A stretch of DNA of 11,290 nt from Pseudomonadota bacterium (GTDB taxonomy: Bacteria > Pseudomonadota > Alphaproteobacteria > Rhizobiales > Methyloligellaceae). The position numbers were made by a program, and so were the translations under genes. The notes beneath the pieces are model-generated. The model saw only the letters and a program-made list of their open reading frames with translations, was not told the DNA's origin and searched no databases. The stretch is from contig JADFHH010000020.1 of assembly GCA_022567275.1 (NCBI GenBank), positions 1-11,290 of the forward strand, given 5' to 3'. Shown here in pieces: positions 1 to 6,454 of the stretch. Numbering within the stretch: the first letter of the stretch is position 1; each line of letters starts with the position of its first letter.

Positions 1-136
1 AGCGTTCCACCACGCCCAGCATGTCGTCTTCGCCAAAAGCGTGTTCGAGTTCGGCGAGCGCGCCGAGCGTCAGGCAGAGCCGGTAATGCTTGCCGTCAAG
101 CTCGGCTTCGATCTCGCCGCGATGTGCGTTGGTCAT
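1..136 (-). CDS. GTA gp10-like tail assembly protein, N-terminal part
   Basis: This is the first 45 codons of a gene that runs off the left edge. The product starts MTNAHRGEIEAELDGKHYRL and continues with CLTLGALAELEHAFGEDDM. This matches the start of the GTA gp10 / phage tail-assembly-chaperone family (Phage_TAC_11), small proteins that lie directly after the major tail protein and before the tape-measure gene. The ATG at 136 has an AAGGA Shine-Dalgarno about 7 bases upstream, and the gene lies 22 bases after the major tail gene, so the two are probably co-transcribed. The family call rests on the N-terminal pattern and the position after gp9. The rest of the protein, and any downstream frameshifted product, cannot be seen. 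Confidence 0.85.
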   Translation of the reverse strand, partial: MTNAHRGEIEAELDGKHYRLCLTLGALAELEHAFGEDDMLGVVER

Positions 137-158
137 GGCTTGTCCTTGCCCTCGCGCT

Positions 159-572
159 TTAAGCCGCGGTGAAGGTGAGCGCGCCGGCGGATTCGAGCGC
201 CAGCTCATAGCTCACCTCGCCGTCATGGTTGCCGGCGAACTCCAGCGCCGTCACCTGCATCGCGCCCTGGACCGTGCCGAAATCGGGCACGATCACCTGC
301 CAGTCGCGGATGGTGCCGTTGAAAAACAGGCCGCGCACGGTCTCGTCCGACGCCGCATCCTTGAAAATGCCGCTGCCCGCCACCCGCGCCGATTTGATGC
401 CGCCGCCGGTGAGCAGCTCGCGCCACTGCCCGGCGGACTCAGCGTCGGTGACGTCGATGGTCTCGGCATTGAAGGCGAGATTTCGCGTTCGCAGTCCGGC
501 AACCGTCGTGAAAGTACCAAGTCCATCGCTGTCGACCTTCAACAGAAGGTCCTTGCCCTTTTGAGCAGCCAT
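159..572 (-). CDS. Phage major tail (tube) protein, TP901-1 family, GTA gp9
   Basis: The 137-residue product (MAAQKGKDLLLKVDSDGLGT...) is typical in length and sequence of the TP901-1 major tail protein family and corresponds to gp9 of the Rhodobacter capsulatus GTA. It is expected to polymerise into the tail tube through which DNA passes. Recognisable features are the N-terminal KGKDLLLKV strand, the LRTRNLAFNAETIDVTD segment and the C-terminal YELALESAGALTFTAA. The ATG at 572 has a strong AAGGAG at 581-586, eight bases upstream. It is separated from gp8 by a gap of about 140 bases with an intrinsic terminator, so its expression may be set separately from gp8. I saw no convincing promoter in the 69 bases between terminator and start. 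Confidence 0.93.
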   Translation of the reverse strand: MAAQKGKDLLLKVDSDGLGTFTTVAGLRTRNLAFNAETIDVTDAESAGQWRELLTGGGIKSARVAGSGIFKDAASDETVRGLFFNGTIRDWQVIVPDFGTVQGAMQVTALEFAGNHDGEVSYELALESAGALTFTAA

Positions 573-641
573 TCAAATGTCTCCTTGGATGTCGGGGTGG
601 TTAGCACCGCGCGGGGCGCGGTAGGATGATGTGCGGGCAAC

Positions 642-669
642 AAAAAAGCGCCCCGGAAGTGGGGCGCTT
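642..669 (-). terminator. Intrinsic terminator between gp8 and gp9
   Basis: The minus strand reads a 9-bp perfect stem, AAGCGCCCC (669-661) with GGGGCGCTT (654-646), a 6-base loop and a run of six T (647-642; its first two Ts also close the stem). This is a classical rho-independent terminator for minus-strand transcripts. It lies between the DUF3168 gene and the major tail gene, inside what should be one late operon. Smaller hairpins flank it at 689-703 (5-bp stem, loop TGACG on the plus strand) and 606-622 (7-bp stem). It may act as a partial terminator or as a 3'-end stabiliser. Confidence 0.8.
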
Positions 670-716
670 GGGGGTGTTCATTGAGTTTGGGACTGACGGT
701 CCCGCTGGGCCTTCAC

Positions 717-1133
717 CTAAGCCGCGATAGGCTCCGTAACCGCCCGGTACCGCACTATCCCGTGATAGGTCTCCCCGTCCGGGTCCTGGCGGGCTTCGGA
801 GAATTCGTGGCGCAGATTGACCAGGGTGTGGTCGGAGACGGTGACGGGCGCGTCGTGCAGGACGTTGCGGATCGCCTCGATAATCTCATGGGTTTGTTTT
901 TTGCCGCCGGCGCGCGACCAGACATGCAGCGTCAATATATGTTCAAGGCCATCCTCGGTGCCGGTGCTCCAGTCGCGGATGGTGCTTTGCCCAAATGTCA
1001 GATAGGGATAGTCCGCGTCTTGCGGCGCGTCGTCAAAGATGTTCGCGCCGCCGAGCAATCCCGTGACGGAAGGGTCTCCTGCCAGGGTCTGATAGATGCC
1101 CTTTTGTAACTCCCAGCTTGCGCTCGTTGCCAT
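717..1133 (-). CDS. DUF3168 tail-completion / head-tail joining protein, GTA gp8
   Basis: The 138-residue product has the DUF3168 hallmarks: an N-terminal helix (WELQKGIYQTLAGDP), the IFDDAPQDADYPYLTFGQS segment, the LTLHVWSRAGGKKQTHEIIEAIRNVLHD core and a C-terminal beta region ending VRYRAVTEPIAA. The family supplies the tail-completion or terminator ring (gp8 in the R. capsulatus GTA), and the position between adaptor and major tail protein is canonical. The ATG at 1133 has only a weak AGAGG upstream. A 152-base AT-rich gap containing a CtrA box precedes it and a terminator follows it, so this gene could form its own transcription unit, which is unusual for such clusters. Confidence 0.92.
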   Translation of the reverse strand: MATSASWELQKGIYQTLAGDPSVTGLLGGANIFDDAPQDADYPYLTFGQSTIRDWSTGTEDGLEHILTLHVWSRAGGKKQTHEIIEAIRNVLHDAPVTVSDHTLVNLRHEFSEARQDPDGETYHGIVRYRAVTEPIAA

Positions 1134-1285
1134 TCAATACCTCTAGATTAGGATAAGTTTGAGTTGGTTATGTCGGGTATGCTAGGAATCACATTTGTAA
1201 CAATATGTAATATAAGGTTAACAAATGGTTAATGCGGGGCCGCAAGGTGGCGGAAATGTGCGATTTATCACACCGCCAAAGCGGC
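1134..1285 (-). promoter_or_regulatory. AT-rich gap before gp8 with candidate promoter
   Basis: This 152-base gap interrupts genes that otherwise overlap or nearly touch. Its middle (about 1190-1232) is markedly AT-rich. On the minus strand a TTAACC (-35-like, 3' half of the CtrA box) is followed 16 bases later by TACAAA (4 of 6 matches to TATAAT), an arrangement seen at CtrA-activated promoters. Inverted 7-mers CATTTGT (1192-1198) and ACAAATG (1221-1227) frame the region. The promoter is inferred and there is no direct evidence of transcription. Confidence 0.45.
1217..1232 (-). promoter_or_regulatory. Candidate CtrA-binding box
   Basis: The minus strand reads TTAACCATTTGTTAAC, a perfect match to the full CtrA consensus TTAA-N7-TTAAC; its first eight bases also match the TTAACCAT half-site. 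CtrA is the alphaproteobacterial cell-cycle response regulator and is known to influence GTA expression in several species. The box lies about 84 bases upstream of the gp8 start, in the AT-rich gap. Direct CtrA control of a tail gene promoter is inference. Confidence 0.6.
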
Positions 1286-1615
1286 CTACAGCTCACGCTC
1301 CTCGCATAACGTCTTGAGCCAGCGCCCCCGCCCATCCACATCTTCCGCCGACAGGATATGGAAGATGCGCGTACCCAACCGGAAGCGCATGGAAAGTTCC
1401 ACATCACCCCGATGGCGGATCGTGATGTCATACATATGACGCCCGGCGATACGCCCCGCTTCGACGCGTTCGCGTCCCGAGAGCGGTTCGAGCGCTCCCC
1501 AGATCTGCGCCACCTGGACCCAGGTCCCGGTCACGCCGCCGCCGCCGTCGGGCGTGGGTACGGACTGTTCGAGAATCAACCGGTGGCGCAGCCTGCCAAT
1601 GGGTTTGCCGCTCAC
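1286..1615 (-). CDS. Phage head-tail adaptor (head closure) protein, GTA gp7
   Basis: The 109-residue product fits the phage head-tail joining family (Phage_H_T_join / SPP1 gp16-like): GRLRHRLILEQSVPTPDGGGG near the start, then W.QVAQIWGALEPLSGRERVEAGRI, and HILSAEDVDGRGRWLKTLCEE at the end. It closes the portal-connector complex after packaging. The start is GTG at 1615, which overlaps the gp6 stop in a GTGA four-base overlap, the usual sign of translational coupling. A weak AGGG lies about 10 bases upstream. Confidence 0.93.
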   Translation of the reverse strand: MSGKPIGRLRHRLILEQSVPTPDGGGGVTGTWVQVAQIWGALEPLSGRERVEAGRIAGRHMYDITIRHRGDVELSMRFRLGTRIFHILSAEDVDGRGRWLKTLCEEREL

Positions 1616-2190
1616 AGCCGTGCGACCCTGTAGGGTGCGAGTAGCGCGGCGACCGTGGCCGGCATCTCATGAGGCTCATCTTCCAGAACCACGGGCTCGC
1701 GTTGCTCAAACCAGTGCGCCACGAGCAGCAGCACGGCCTGGCGGATGGGTTCTGGCACATCGGCGGGCGCATTGCCGAAACCGGCCGTCGTAGCGATCTC
1801 GATGCCGTTCGCCCGTCTGCCCGGCTTGGGCCAGGGGGCGGCGCCATGCAGCACAAGCCGCGGCGGGTGTGACGCTGTATCGGTAAAATAGTTCACGGGA
1901 TCGAAAATGGTGCTCGCGCCATCGGCGTCGAATGTAGTGACGCTTGCGACCGCTTGCACCGGTGACACAGGCAATTCCACCAGCCATGTGGCCGGCCACG
2001 CGTCGCGGATGATCTTCACGCCCTGGGTTATGAGCGCCAGGCCAAACCCGCGCTCGATATGCGCCGCCGCCGTGTCGATGAGCGACGCAATGAGCGTGTC
2101 CTCGTCCGTGCCATCGACGCGCAAATGCGCCTTCGCGTCTCCGAGCGTGACAGGCGGTAGGGCGGGCGCGGAAGTGCGAACCACTGCCAT
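1612..2190 (-). CDS. Head-tail connector protein (phiE125 gp8 / HK97 gp6-like), GTA gp6
   Basis: The 192-residue protein begins with a helical part typical of phage connector proteins (VTLGDAKAHLRVDGTDEDTLIASLIDTA, then AAHIERGFGLALI) and ends with the helical segment EPIRQAVLLLVAHWFEQREPV and a short tail. This layout belongs to the phiE125 gp8 / HK97 gp6 connector families, whose ring binds below the portal. The ATG at 2190 has a good AAGGAG nine bases upstream. It follows the capsid gene after a gap of about 93 bases filled by a strong terminator, and it overlaps gp7 by four bases. Confidence 0.92.
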   Translation of the reverse strand: MAVVRTSAPALPPVTLGDAKAHLRVDGTDEDTLIASLIDTAAAHIERGFGLALITQGVKIIRDAWPATWLVELPVSPVQAVASVTTFDADGASTIFDPVNYFTDTASHPPRLVLHGAAPWPKPGRRANGIEIATTAGFGNAPADVPEPIRQAVLLLVAHWFEQREPVVLEDEPHEMPATVAALLAPYRVARL

Positions 2191-2217
2191 GAACGGCGCT
2201 CCTTAAATTATAGAATG

Positions 2218-2258
2218 AAAAAAAGTGCGGCCGCGGTGGGGAGGGTCACCGCGGCCGC
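2218..2258 (-). terminator. Strong intrinsic terminator after the capsid gene
   Basis: A perfect 12-bp stem (plus-strand arms GCGGCCGCGGTG at 2227-2238 and CACCGCGGCCGC at 2247-2258, 8-base loop) is followed on the minus strand by AC and seven T (2224-2218). It is the strongest terminator in the window and lies 25 bases after the capsid stop codon. It should give a strong 3' end for capsid mRNA and lower transcription of gp6 onward. Both arms carry a GCGGCCGC octamer. Confidence 0.9.
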
Positions 2259-2283
2259 TGCCTGGCCAGGCGTTCAGGATCGG

Positions 2284-3549
2284 TTAGGTCAGGCCGAACT
2301 TGAGCAGCTTGAGGGCATCGAAGTCCTGGATGCCGCCGCCGACCCGTTTGGTGGTGTAGAACAGCACATAGGGTTTTGAGGAATAGGGATCCCTCAGTAC
2401 GCGCAAGCCCACACGGTCGACGATCAGATAGCCGCGCCGGAAGTCGCCGAACGCGATCGAGTAGCTGTCGGTGGCGATGTCCGGCATGTCTTCCGATTCG
2501 GCGATCCTGTAGTTCATCAGGGTCGGGTTGGCGCCCGCGCGCTCGCCCGGCTGCCAGATATAATTGCCGTCGGCATCCTTGATTTTTCGGATCGTGGCCT
2601 GGGTGGCGCGGTTCATCACCCACCAGCCGTTGCCGCGATAACCGGACCTGGCGGAGTAGATCAGATCAATGAGGTTGTCGGAGGGATTGGTGGCGTCGAA
2701 ACCGCCGGCGACGCCGGTCGCGACATAGCCAACATTGCCCCAGCTCCACGAGGCGTTTGCCACCTTGGTGTAGTTGAGGAATCCCTTGGGCTGGTTGATG
2801 CCATTGCCAATGACGAAGGCGATGCCTTCCTGTTCGGCGAAGGCGATGCGGATTTCTTCCGCCAGCCATTCGTCGATATTGACAGCAGAATCGTCCAGCA
2901 GGGATTGCGTGGCCGAGGGCATGGCGTAAAGCTCCATGGTCGGGAAGGTGAGCTCTGCGAGCACCGGAGAATTGGTCTCGGGCCGCACGCCGGTTTCGCC
3001 GACCCAGCCCGCGCCCGGGCCGGTGATGGAGAACGGCTTCTTGAAAGTGGTGGCGCTCACCTGGCGGACCGACGCAATGGCGCGGATCGGCGAAATATCC
3101 TTCAACGTGCGCATTACCGTCGCTTCCGTCTCATCGGGAACAAGGTATCCGCCATCGGGGTCGGAACCCACCGACAGCGCCTTTCCTTCCAGCGAGCGCA
3201 GTCCGCCGGCTTCGCCGGAGCGCATATAGCCCTCGAACGCCGCCTTGTGCTGGAGCGCAACGCCGGAACGGACCGGCGAGCCGCCAAGCTGCGGCCGCGC
3301 GGCCTTGATGGCGAGCTGGTCGGTCAGCGCCTTGTTCTCATCGAGCGCCTTGTTTATGCGCGCGAGCTTTTCGCTCGTCACAACATCTGCGGTCATCCGG
3401 CTTTCCAGCTGGTCAAGCCGCTCGTCATTGGTTTCCTTGAAGGCCTCGAAAGCCACCATAAAGTCGTCAAAGGCCAGCGCGACATCGGTGCCCGATACAT
3501 CGCCCGCGGCCTTGGTTTCGATTGCATCGGCAGAAATCTGCTCAGTCAT
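2284..3549 (-). CDS. Phage major capsid protein, HK97 family, GTA gp5
   Basis: This 421-residue protein is the head shell subunit. Residues about 1-85 form a charged, helical N-terminal region (FEAFKETNDERLDQLESRM and KLARINKALDENKALTDQLA), as expected of the scaffolding delta domain removed by the prohead protease. Residues about 120-420 are the HK97 fold, with signature segments DPDGGYLVPDE (131-140), WVGETGVRPETNSP, FVIGNGINQPKGFLNY (245-260) and the C-terminal YSIAFGDFRRGYLIVDR. The ATG at 3549 overlaps the protease stop (ATGA) and has GAGG five bases upstream. A strong terminator follows, consistent with the need for many more capsid copies than of the connector proteins encoded next. 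Confidence 0.97.
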   Translation of the reverse strand: MTEQISADAIETKAAGDVSGTDVALAFDDFMVAFEAFKETNDERLDQLESRMTADVVTSEKLARINKALDENKALTDQLAIKAARPQLGGSPVRSGVALQHKAAFEGYMRSGEAGGLRSLEGKALSVGSDPDGGYLVPDETEATVMRTLKDISPIRAIASVRQVSATTFKKPFSITGPGAGWVGETGVRPETNSPVLAELTFPTMELYAMPSATQSLLDDSAVNIDEWLAEEIRIAFAEQEGIAFVIGNGINQPKGFLNYTKVANASWSWGNVGYVATGVAGGFDATNPSDNLIDLIYSARSGYRGNGWWVMNRATQATIRKIKDADGNYIWQPGERAGANPTLMNYRIAESEDMPDIATDSYSIAFGDFRRGYLIVDRVGLRVLRDPYSSKPYVLFYTTKRVGGGIQDFDALKLLKFGLT

Positions 3550-4262
3550 ATCGTCCTCTTGGCTGGTTCTTGCATGAGCCCTGTGGCGCGGCGCAACGCG
3601 CAGGCCAGACGGGCATGGGGGGATGCCCCGCCGGCCGCGTATGGCGCTTTGGCGAGGGCTTTGAGACCGGGGCTTTCGAGCGCCCGGACATGAGCGCGCA
3701 GCCGGCCGGTTTCACCCGACAATCTGCGCAACAACTCATCTCGGTTTGAGATTATCCCCTCCCTGGCGGCCCGCCGCTTCACCGTATCCACCCGCGCGTC
3801 GGGCAACATCGGAAAGGTGACGACGGAAATCTCCCACAGATCGATTTTGTGCAGCGAGCGCACGCCGGTTTTCGGGTCGGTGCGCCCTGAAACGGTGCGA
3901 AAGCCGATGGACAACCCGTCAAGAGCGCCGGCGCGCATCAGGCTCAAAATCTCGCGGGCGCGAACCACCTCCTGCATCAGCCGCCCCTTCACCCAAAGCC
4001 CTTTGGCGTCCTCGCGGATCTCCAGCCAGACGCCGATAGGCTCGTTGGGATCATGCTGGAACAGCAATTTAATACCGGAGGCGCGGCGCTTTTTTAGGCT
4101 TTCGGCAAAGGCGCCGGGCATCACCACATCGCGGCCCATATCCTCCTTGCCGAACAGCGAGGCATAGCCGGAAAAGGTGCCGTCCGCGTCCACGCGTTTG
4201 AGATTAACCGGCGCGAATTTTACCTCGCGCACCGGCGCGAATTCGCCGAAGCGTTGGAGCAT
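3546..4262 (-). CDS. HK97-family prohead protease (peptidase S78), GTA gp4
   Basis: The 238-residue product carries the S78 prohead protease pattern: SGYASLFGKEDMGRDVVMPGAF (31-52), the histidine in LLFQHDPNEPIGVW (H70), the serine in GALDGLSIGF (S118) and the glutamate in DLWEISVVTFPM (E144). It trims the capsid delta domain, the portal and itself during head maturation. Residues beyond about 165 form an Arg- and Ala-rich, low-complexity extension (RRAAREGI to the end) outside the catalytic core. The ATG at 4262 lies 19 bases after the portal stop, with AGGA nine bases upstream. No separate gp3.5-like gene is present between portal and protease. Confidence 0.96.
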   Translation of the reverse strand: MLQRFGEFAPVREVKFAPVNLKRVDADGTFSGYASLFGKEDMGRDVVMPGAFAESLKKRRASGIKLLFQHDPNEPIGVWLEIREDAKGLWVKGRLMQEVVRAREILSLMRAGALDGLSIGFRTVSGRTDPKTGVRSLHKIDLWEISVVTFPMLPDARVDTVKRRAAREGIISNRDELLRRLSGETGRLRAHVRALESPGLKALAKAPYAAGGASPHARLACALRRATGLMQEPAKRTI

Positions 4263-4281
4263 TTTTGGATGTCCTGTTGGG

Positions 4282-5511
4282 TTACTTTGCGATGCTCGGC
4301 TGAATGCCGGTCAACAGCTCCCCGCCCTCCACCGGCCCGAAACCAACCGCGGCGCGTTTTTCGTTGATGGTGAGGAAATCCGATTTTCGCACCCGCTCCC
4401 ACAGCGCCTCGCGCTCGGTTGACAGCGCTTCGATCTTGTCGAGATCGGGCTTGATCTCCACCCCCTCGTCCAGCCATCCAGCCAAAGATTTGGCGGTGCG
4501 GTTGACCAGCGGCAGCACGGTTTGCCGCCAGAAGGTGCGGTTGGCTTCCTGATAGTTGGCGAAGGTGTTGTCGCCGGGGATACCGAGCAGCATCGGCGGC
4601 ACGCCGAGCGCCAGCGCGATCTCGCGCGCCGCGACATGTTTCACCTCGACGAAATCCATATCCTTTGGCGAAAGACTCATCGCCTTCCAGTCGAGACCGC
4701 CCTCAAGCAGCAGCGGCCGGCCGGCATTCGATGTCCCTTGAAAGCCGCTCTCGAGCTCCGCCTTGAGGCGGTCATATTGTTCGCTCGTGAGCGCGCCGTC
4801 CTTGCCCTGAAAAACCAGCGCGCCGGAGGGCCGCGCGGAATTGTCGAGCAACGCCTTGTTCCAGGCGCCGGAGGCATTGTGAATGTCTATGCCGATGGCC
4901 GCCGCCTCCAGCGGGCTCATGCCGTAATGGTCGTTGTCCGGGTGGAACAAAGCCATATGCAGGATTGGCCGTACGCCGCGCTCTACATCCTGGGGGAAAC
5001 GCACGGACTGCCCGCCGGCGGTATATTCATACGCCTCGGGCCAGCCATCCGGTCCGGGGATGACCTTCATGCGGTCGGGCCGCAGCACATGCAGCTCGCG
5101 CACCTTGCCGGAGACGGATACCGCCTCCATGAAGCTGTTCCCTGCCACCAGAAGATAGCCGTACCAGGACTCGAACATATCCGGCGCGCATTGGGTGGCG
5201 TTGGGCCTGGCGAGGAGCCTGAGAAGCGGATGCGCGTCGCGCGCCTCGCCATCCTCGAACGCCAGCAGCGGCACCGACGCCGCCGCCTCGCTGATCATGC
5301 GCACGCAGCGATAGACGATGGCGTTTTTGGCGAATCCTTCACGCGCGAGATCGGTATAGTTGCGCGGCGTCCAGACCGGCTGGCCTAGCGAGTGAAGCGA
5401 GATCAGCGGCCCTGTGAGGCTCATCTTTTGTTCGCGATAAGCTGGCACATTATCGCGCTCTACGGGCGATAACAGCCGTGCAAGAAAGTTGCGTAAAGCC
5501 ATCAAGTGCAT
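4282..5511 (-). CDS. Phage portal protein (HK97 type), GTA gp3
   Basis: The 409-residue protein matches the HK97 portal family: NAIVYRCVRMISEAAASVPL (63-82), HPLLRLLARPN, FESWYGYLLVAGNSFMEAV, the conserved GMSPLEAA and ARPSGALVF segments, and ALGVPPMLLGIPGDNTFANYQEANR toward the C-terminus. It forms the dodecameric vertex ring through which terminase drives DNA. The ATG at 5511 has AGGA four bases upstream; the in-frame ATG at 5502 (MALRNF) is 13 bases from it and less likely. In related clusters it directly follows the terminase; here a toxin-antitoxin-like cassette and a terminator separate the two. Confidence 0.97.
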   Translation of the reverse strand: MHLMALRNFLARLLSPVERDNVPAYREQKMSLTGPLISLHSLGQPVWTPRNYTDLAREGFAKNAIVYRCVRMISEAAASVPLLAFEDGEARDAHPLLRLLARPNATQCAPDMFESWYGYLLVAGNSFMEAVSVSGKVRELHVLRPDRMKVIPGPDGWPEAYEYTAGGQSVRFPQDVERGVRPILHMALFHPDNDHYGMSPLEAAAIGIDIHNASGAWNKALLDNSARPSGALVFQGKDGALTSEQYDRLKAELESGFQGTSNAGRPLLLEGGLDWKAMSLSPKDMDFVEVKHVAAREIALALGVPPMLLGIPGDNTFANYQEANRTFWRQTVLPLVNRTAKSLAGWLDEGVEIKPDLDKIEALSTEREALWERVRKSDFLTINEKRAAVGFGPVEGGELLTGIQPSIAK

Positions 5512-5523
5512 TCTTTCCTGGTC

Positions 5524-5554
5524 AAAGAAAAAGGCCCACCGAAGAGGACCCTTT
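5524..5554 (-). terminator. Intrinsic terminator between the regulator cassette and portal
   Basis: The minus strand forms an AAAGG/CCTTT outer stem, a bulged G, TCC/GGG pairing (one G-T pair), a T-T mismatch and a C-UUCG-G tetraloop cap (5544-5539), followed by TTTTT C TTT (5532-5524). The stable UUCG loop and T tract make a rho-independent terminator likely, though the stem is imperfect. It lies 31 bases after the HTH gene and 12 bases before the portal start, so it ends the cassette transcript and could also attenuate read-through from terminase into portal. Confidence 0.7.
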
Positions 5555-5585
5555 AGACATTGCTTGGCAGATTAGCCGACGCTGA

Positions 5586-6086
5586 TTATGCCGCCTCAGA
5601 CCAACCTTCTTCCGTAGCCTGAAAAACAACTGGAGCGTCCACAGTGGGTTCGTCCATTTCATCAAGGTCAGCAAGGAGGCCCATAAACTCACCCCGTTCT
5701 TGTTCGCTCATAACGCTTAACAAGAAAATGAATCTCAGAAGCCTGTCGGCTGGACCTGGTATATCAGATTGACCTTTTTCCCAGCGGGCGACTTGTTGGC
5801 TGCTCTGCCCCATAAAACCGCCGAGTTCAGACTGAGTGAACTCAAGCTGTTTCCGTAAAAATCTGATCTCCTTTGGGGAGAGAACCTTACGGTGCTGAAC
5901 TAGATAGACACCAATTGCGCTATGCAATTCATCAGCATCTCGCACAGAAACGGCTTCTCCGTAATCTGTTTGCTCTAAGTTGTAACCATTCCGGAGATAG
6001 ATATTGTCCAAGCCGCACATCTTGTAATGGAAGGGCTCGGATTTTTTTAGTTCGGCTACATGATGGAAATGGTGCTCTTCGGTCAT
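5586..6086 (-). CDS. MqsA-like HTH antitoxin / transcriptional regulator
   Basis: With the start chosen here the product has 166 residues. The N-terminal part (HYKMCGLDNIYLRNGY, 20-35) resembles the domain of MqsA/YgiT-like antitoxins of proteobacteria but has only one cysteine (C24), so it lacks the CxxC zinc pairs of E. coli MqsA. Residues about 74-105 are an XRE-type helix-turn-helix (RFLRKQLEFTQSELGGFMG, QQVARWEKG), followed by IPGPADRLLR and an acidic tail. An upstream ATG at 6101 would add five residues, but ATG 6086 has GGAGG seven bases upstream and an ATGA overlap with the toxin stop. The protein probably neutralises the upstream product and represses the operon through the palindrome at 6434-6454. 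Sampled base composition is about 47% G+C against 60-63% in neighbouring phage genes, suggesting acquisition by transfer. Confidence 0.85.
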   Translation of the reverse strand: MTEEHHFHHVAELKKSEPFHYKMCGLDNIYLRNGYNLEQTDYGEAVSVRDADELHSAIGVYLVQHRKVLSPKEIRFLRKQLEFTQSELGGFMGQSSQQVARWEKGQSDIPGPADRLLRFIFLLSVMSEQERGEFMGLLADLDEMDEPTVDAPVVFQATEEGWSEAA

Positions 6087-6436
6087 TTCCAATCCTCCCA
6101 TTCAACCGTCATAACCAAGAGTTTAGTCTCTCGTACCACTATCGTAACAACGCCTAGGTCGCGCGCTCCCTTTTTGTGTTCAATTACCTTACAGACTGTC
6201 TCATCCGAGCGCTTGCCCTGCTTGATACTCTCAGACTGAACGAAACCAGTACGCAGCACGCGGTACACATCGACATTGTCAATGCCCCGCTCCTCCATTC
6301 GGTCTTGTGCATGCGTCAAAAAACCAATTCGAGAAGTTTCCTTGGCAAGCTCTCGAATGGTTGCCTCCAGCCTTCGCACGTCCGGGCGGAATGCGACGAC
6401 CTTGCTTGGTCTCTTATACCAGCGCCAGCCATCCAC
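6083..6436 (-). CDS. DUF4258-domain protein, putative toxin of a type II TA pair
   Basis: The 117-residue product has a basic N-terminal segment (about 1-35) and a DUF4258-like core: FLTHAQDRMEERGI (39-52, the H-A-x-x-R-M-x-x-R-x-I pattern), a YRVLRTGFV helix-turn, CKVIEHKKG and a closing beta hairpin (VVTIVVRETKLLVMTVEWED). DUF4258 proteins are often encoded just before a small HTH gene and are predicted toxins; the activity is not established, and nuclease or ribosome-directed action is only inferred. The start is GTG at 6436, with an in-frame TAG immediately before it and no Shine-Dalgarno. The GTG lies inside a perfect palindrome and at the predicted transcription start, so the mRNA may be leaderless. 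It overlaps the HTH gene by four bases. Confidence 0.8.
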   Translation of the reverse strand: MDGWRWYKRPSKVVAFRPDVRRLEATIRELAKETSRIGFLTHAQDRMEERGIDNVDVYRVLRTGFVQSESIKQGKRSDETVCKVIEHKKGARDLGVVTIVVRETKLLVMTVEWEDWK

Positions 6437-6454
6437 CTATCAATATGATAGGTG
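6434..6454. promoter_or_regulatory. Perfect palindromic operator overlapping the toxin start codon
   Basis: Arms CACCTATC (6434-6441) and GATAGGTG (6447-6454) form a perfect 8-bp inverted repeat around the spacer AATAT. The palindrome covers the predicted -10 element and the GTG start of the DUF4258 gene. The ACCT/AGGT core resembles the inverted repeats bound by MqsA-type antitoxins. Binding by the HTH protein would block the promoter, the usual autorepression of toxin-antitoxin operons. The repeat is directly visible; its role as operator is inferred. Confidence 0.75.

Noticed and set aside
2208..2213. Perfect TATAAT on the minus strand before gp6
   Set aside because: No -35 lies 16-18 bases upstream (that DNA is the terminator stem), and transcription would start within the gp6 ribosome site. 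It is more likely AT-rich spacer.
2905..3693. Open plus-strand frame of 262 codons opposite capsid and protease
   Set aside because: It is antisense to two well-recognised phage genes, its Arg/Gly-rich product has no recognisable domain, and it is the usual shadow of high-GC coding DNA.
4522..5388. Open plus-strand frame of 288 codons opposite the portal gene
   Set aside because: It is a shadow of the portal gene with no ribosome site and no recognisable family.
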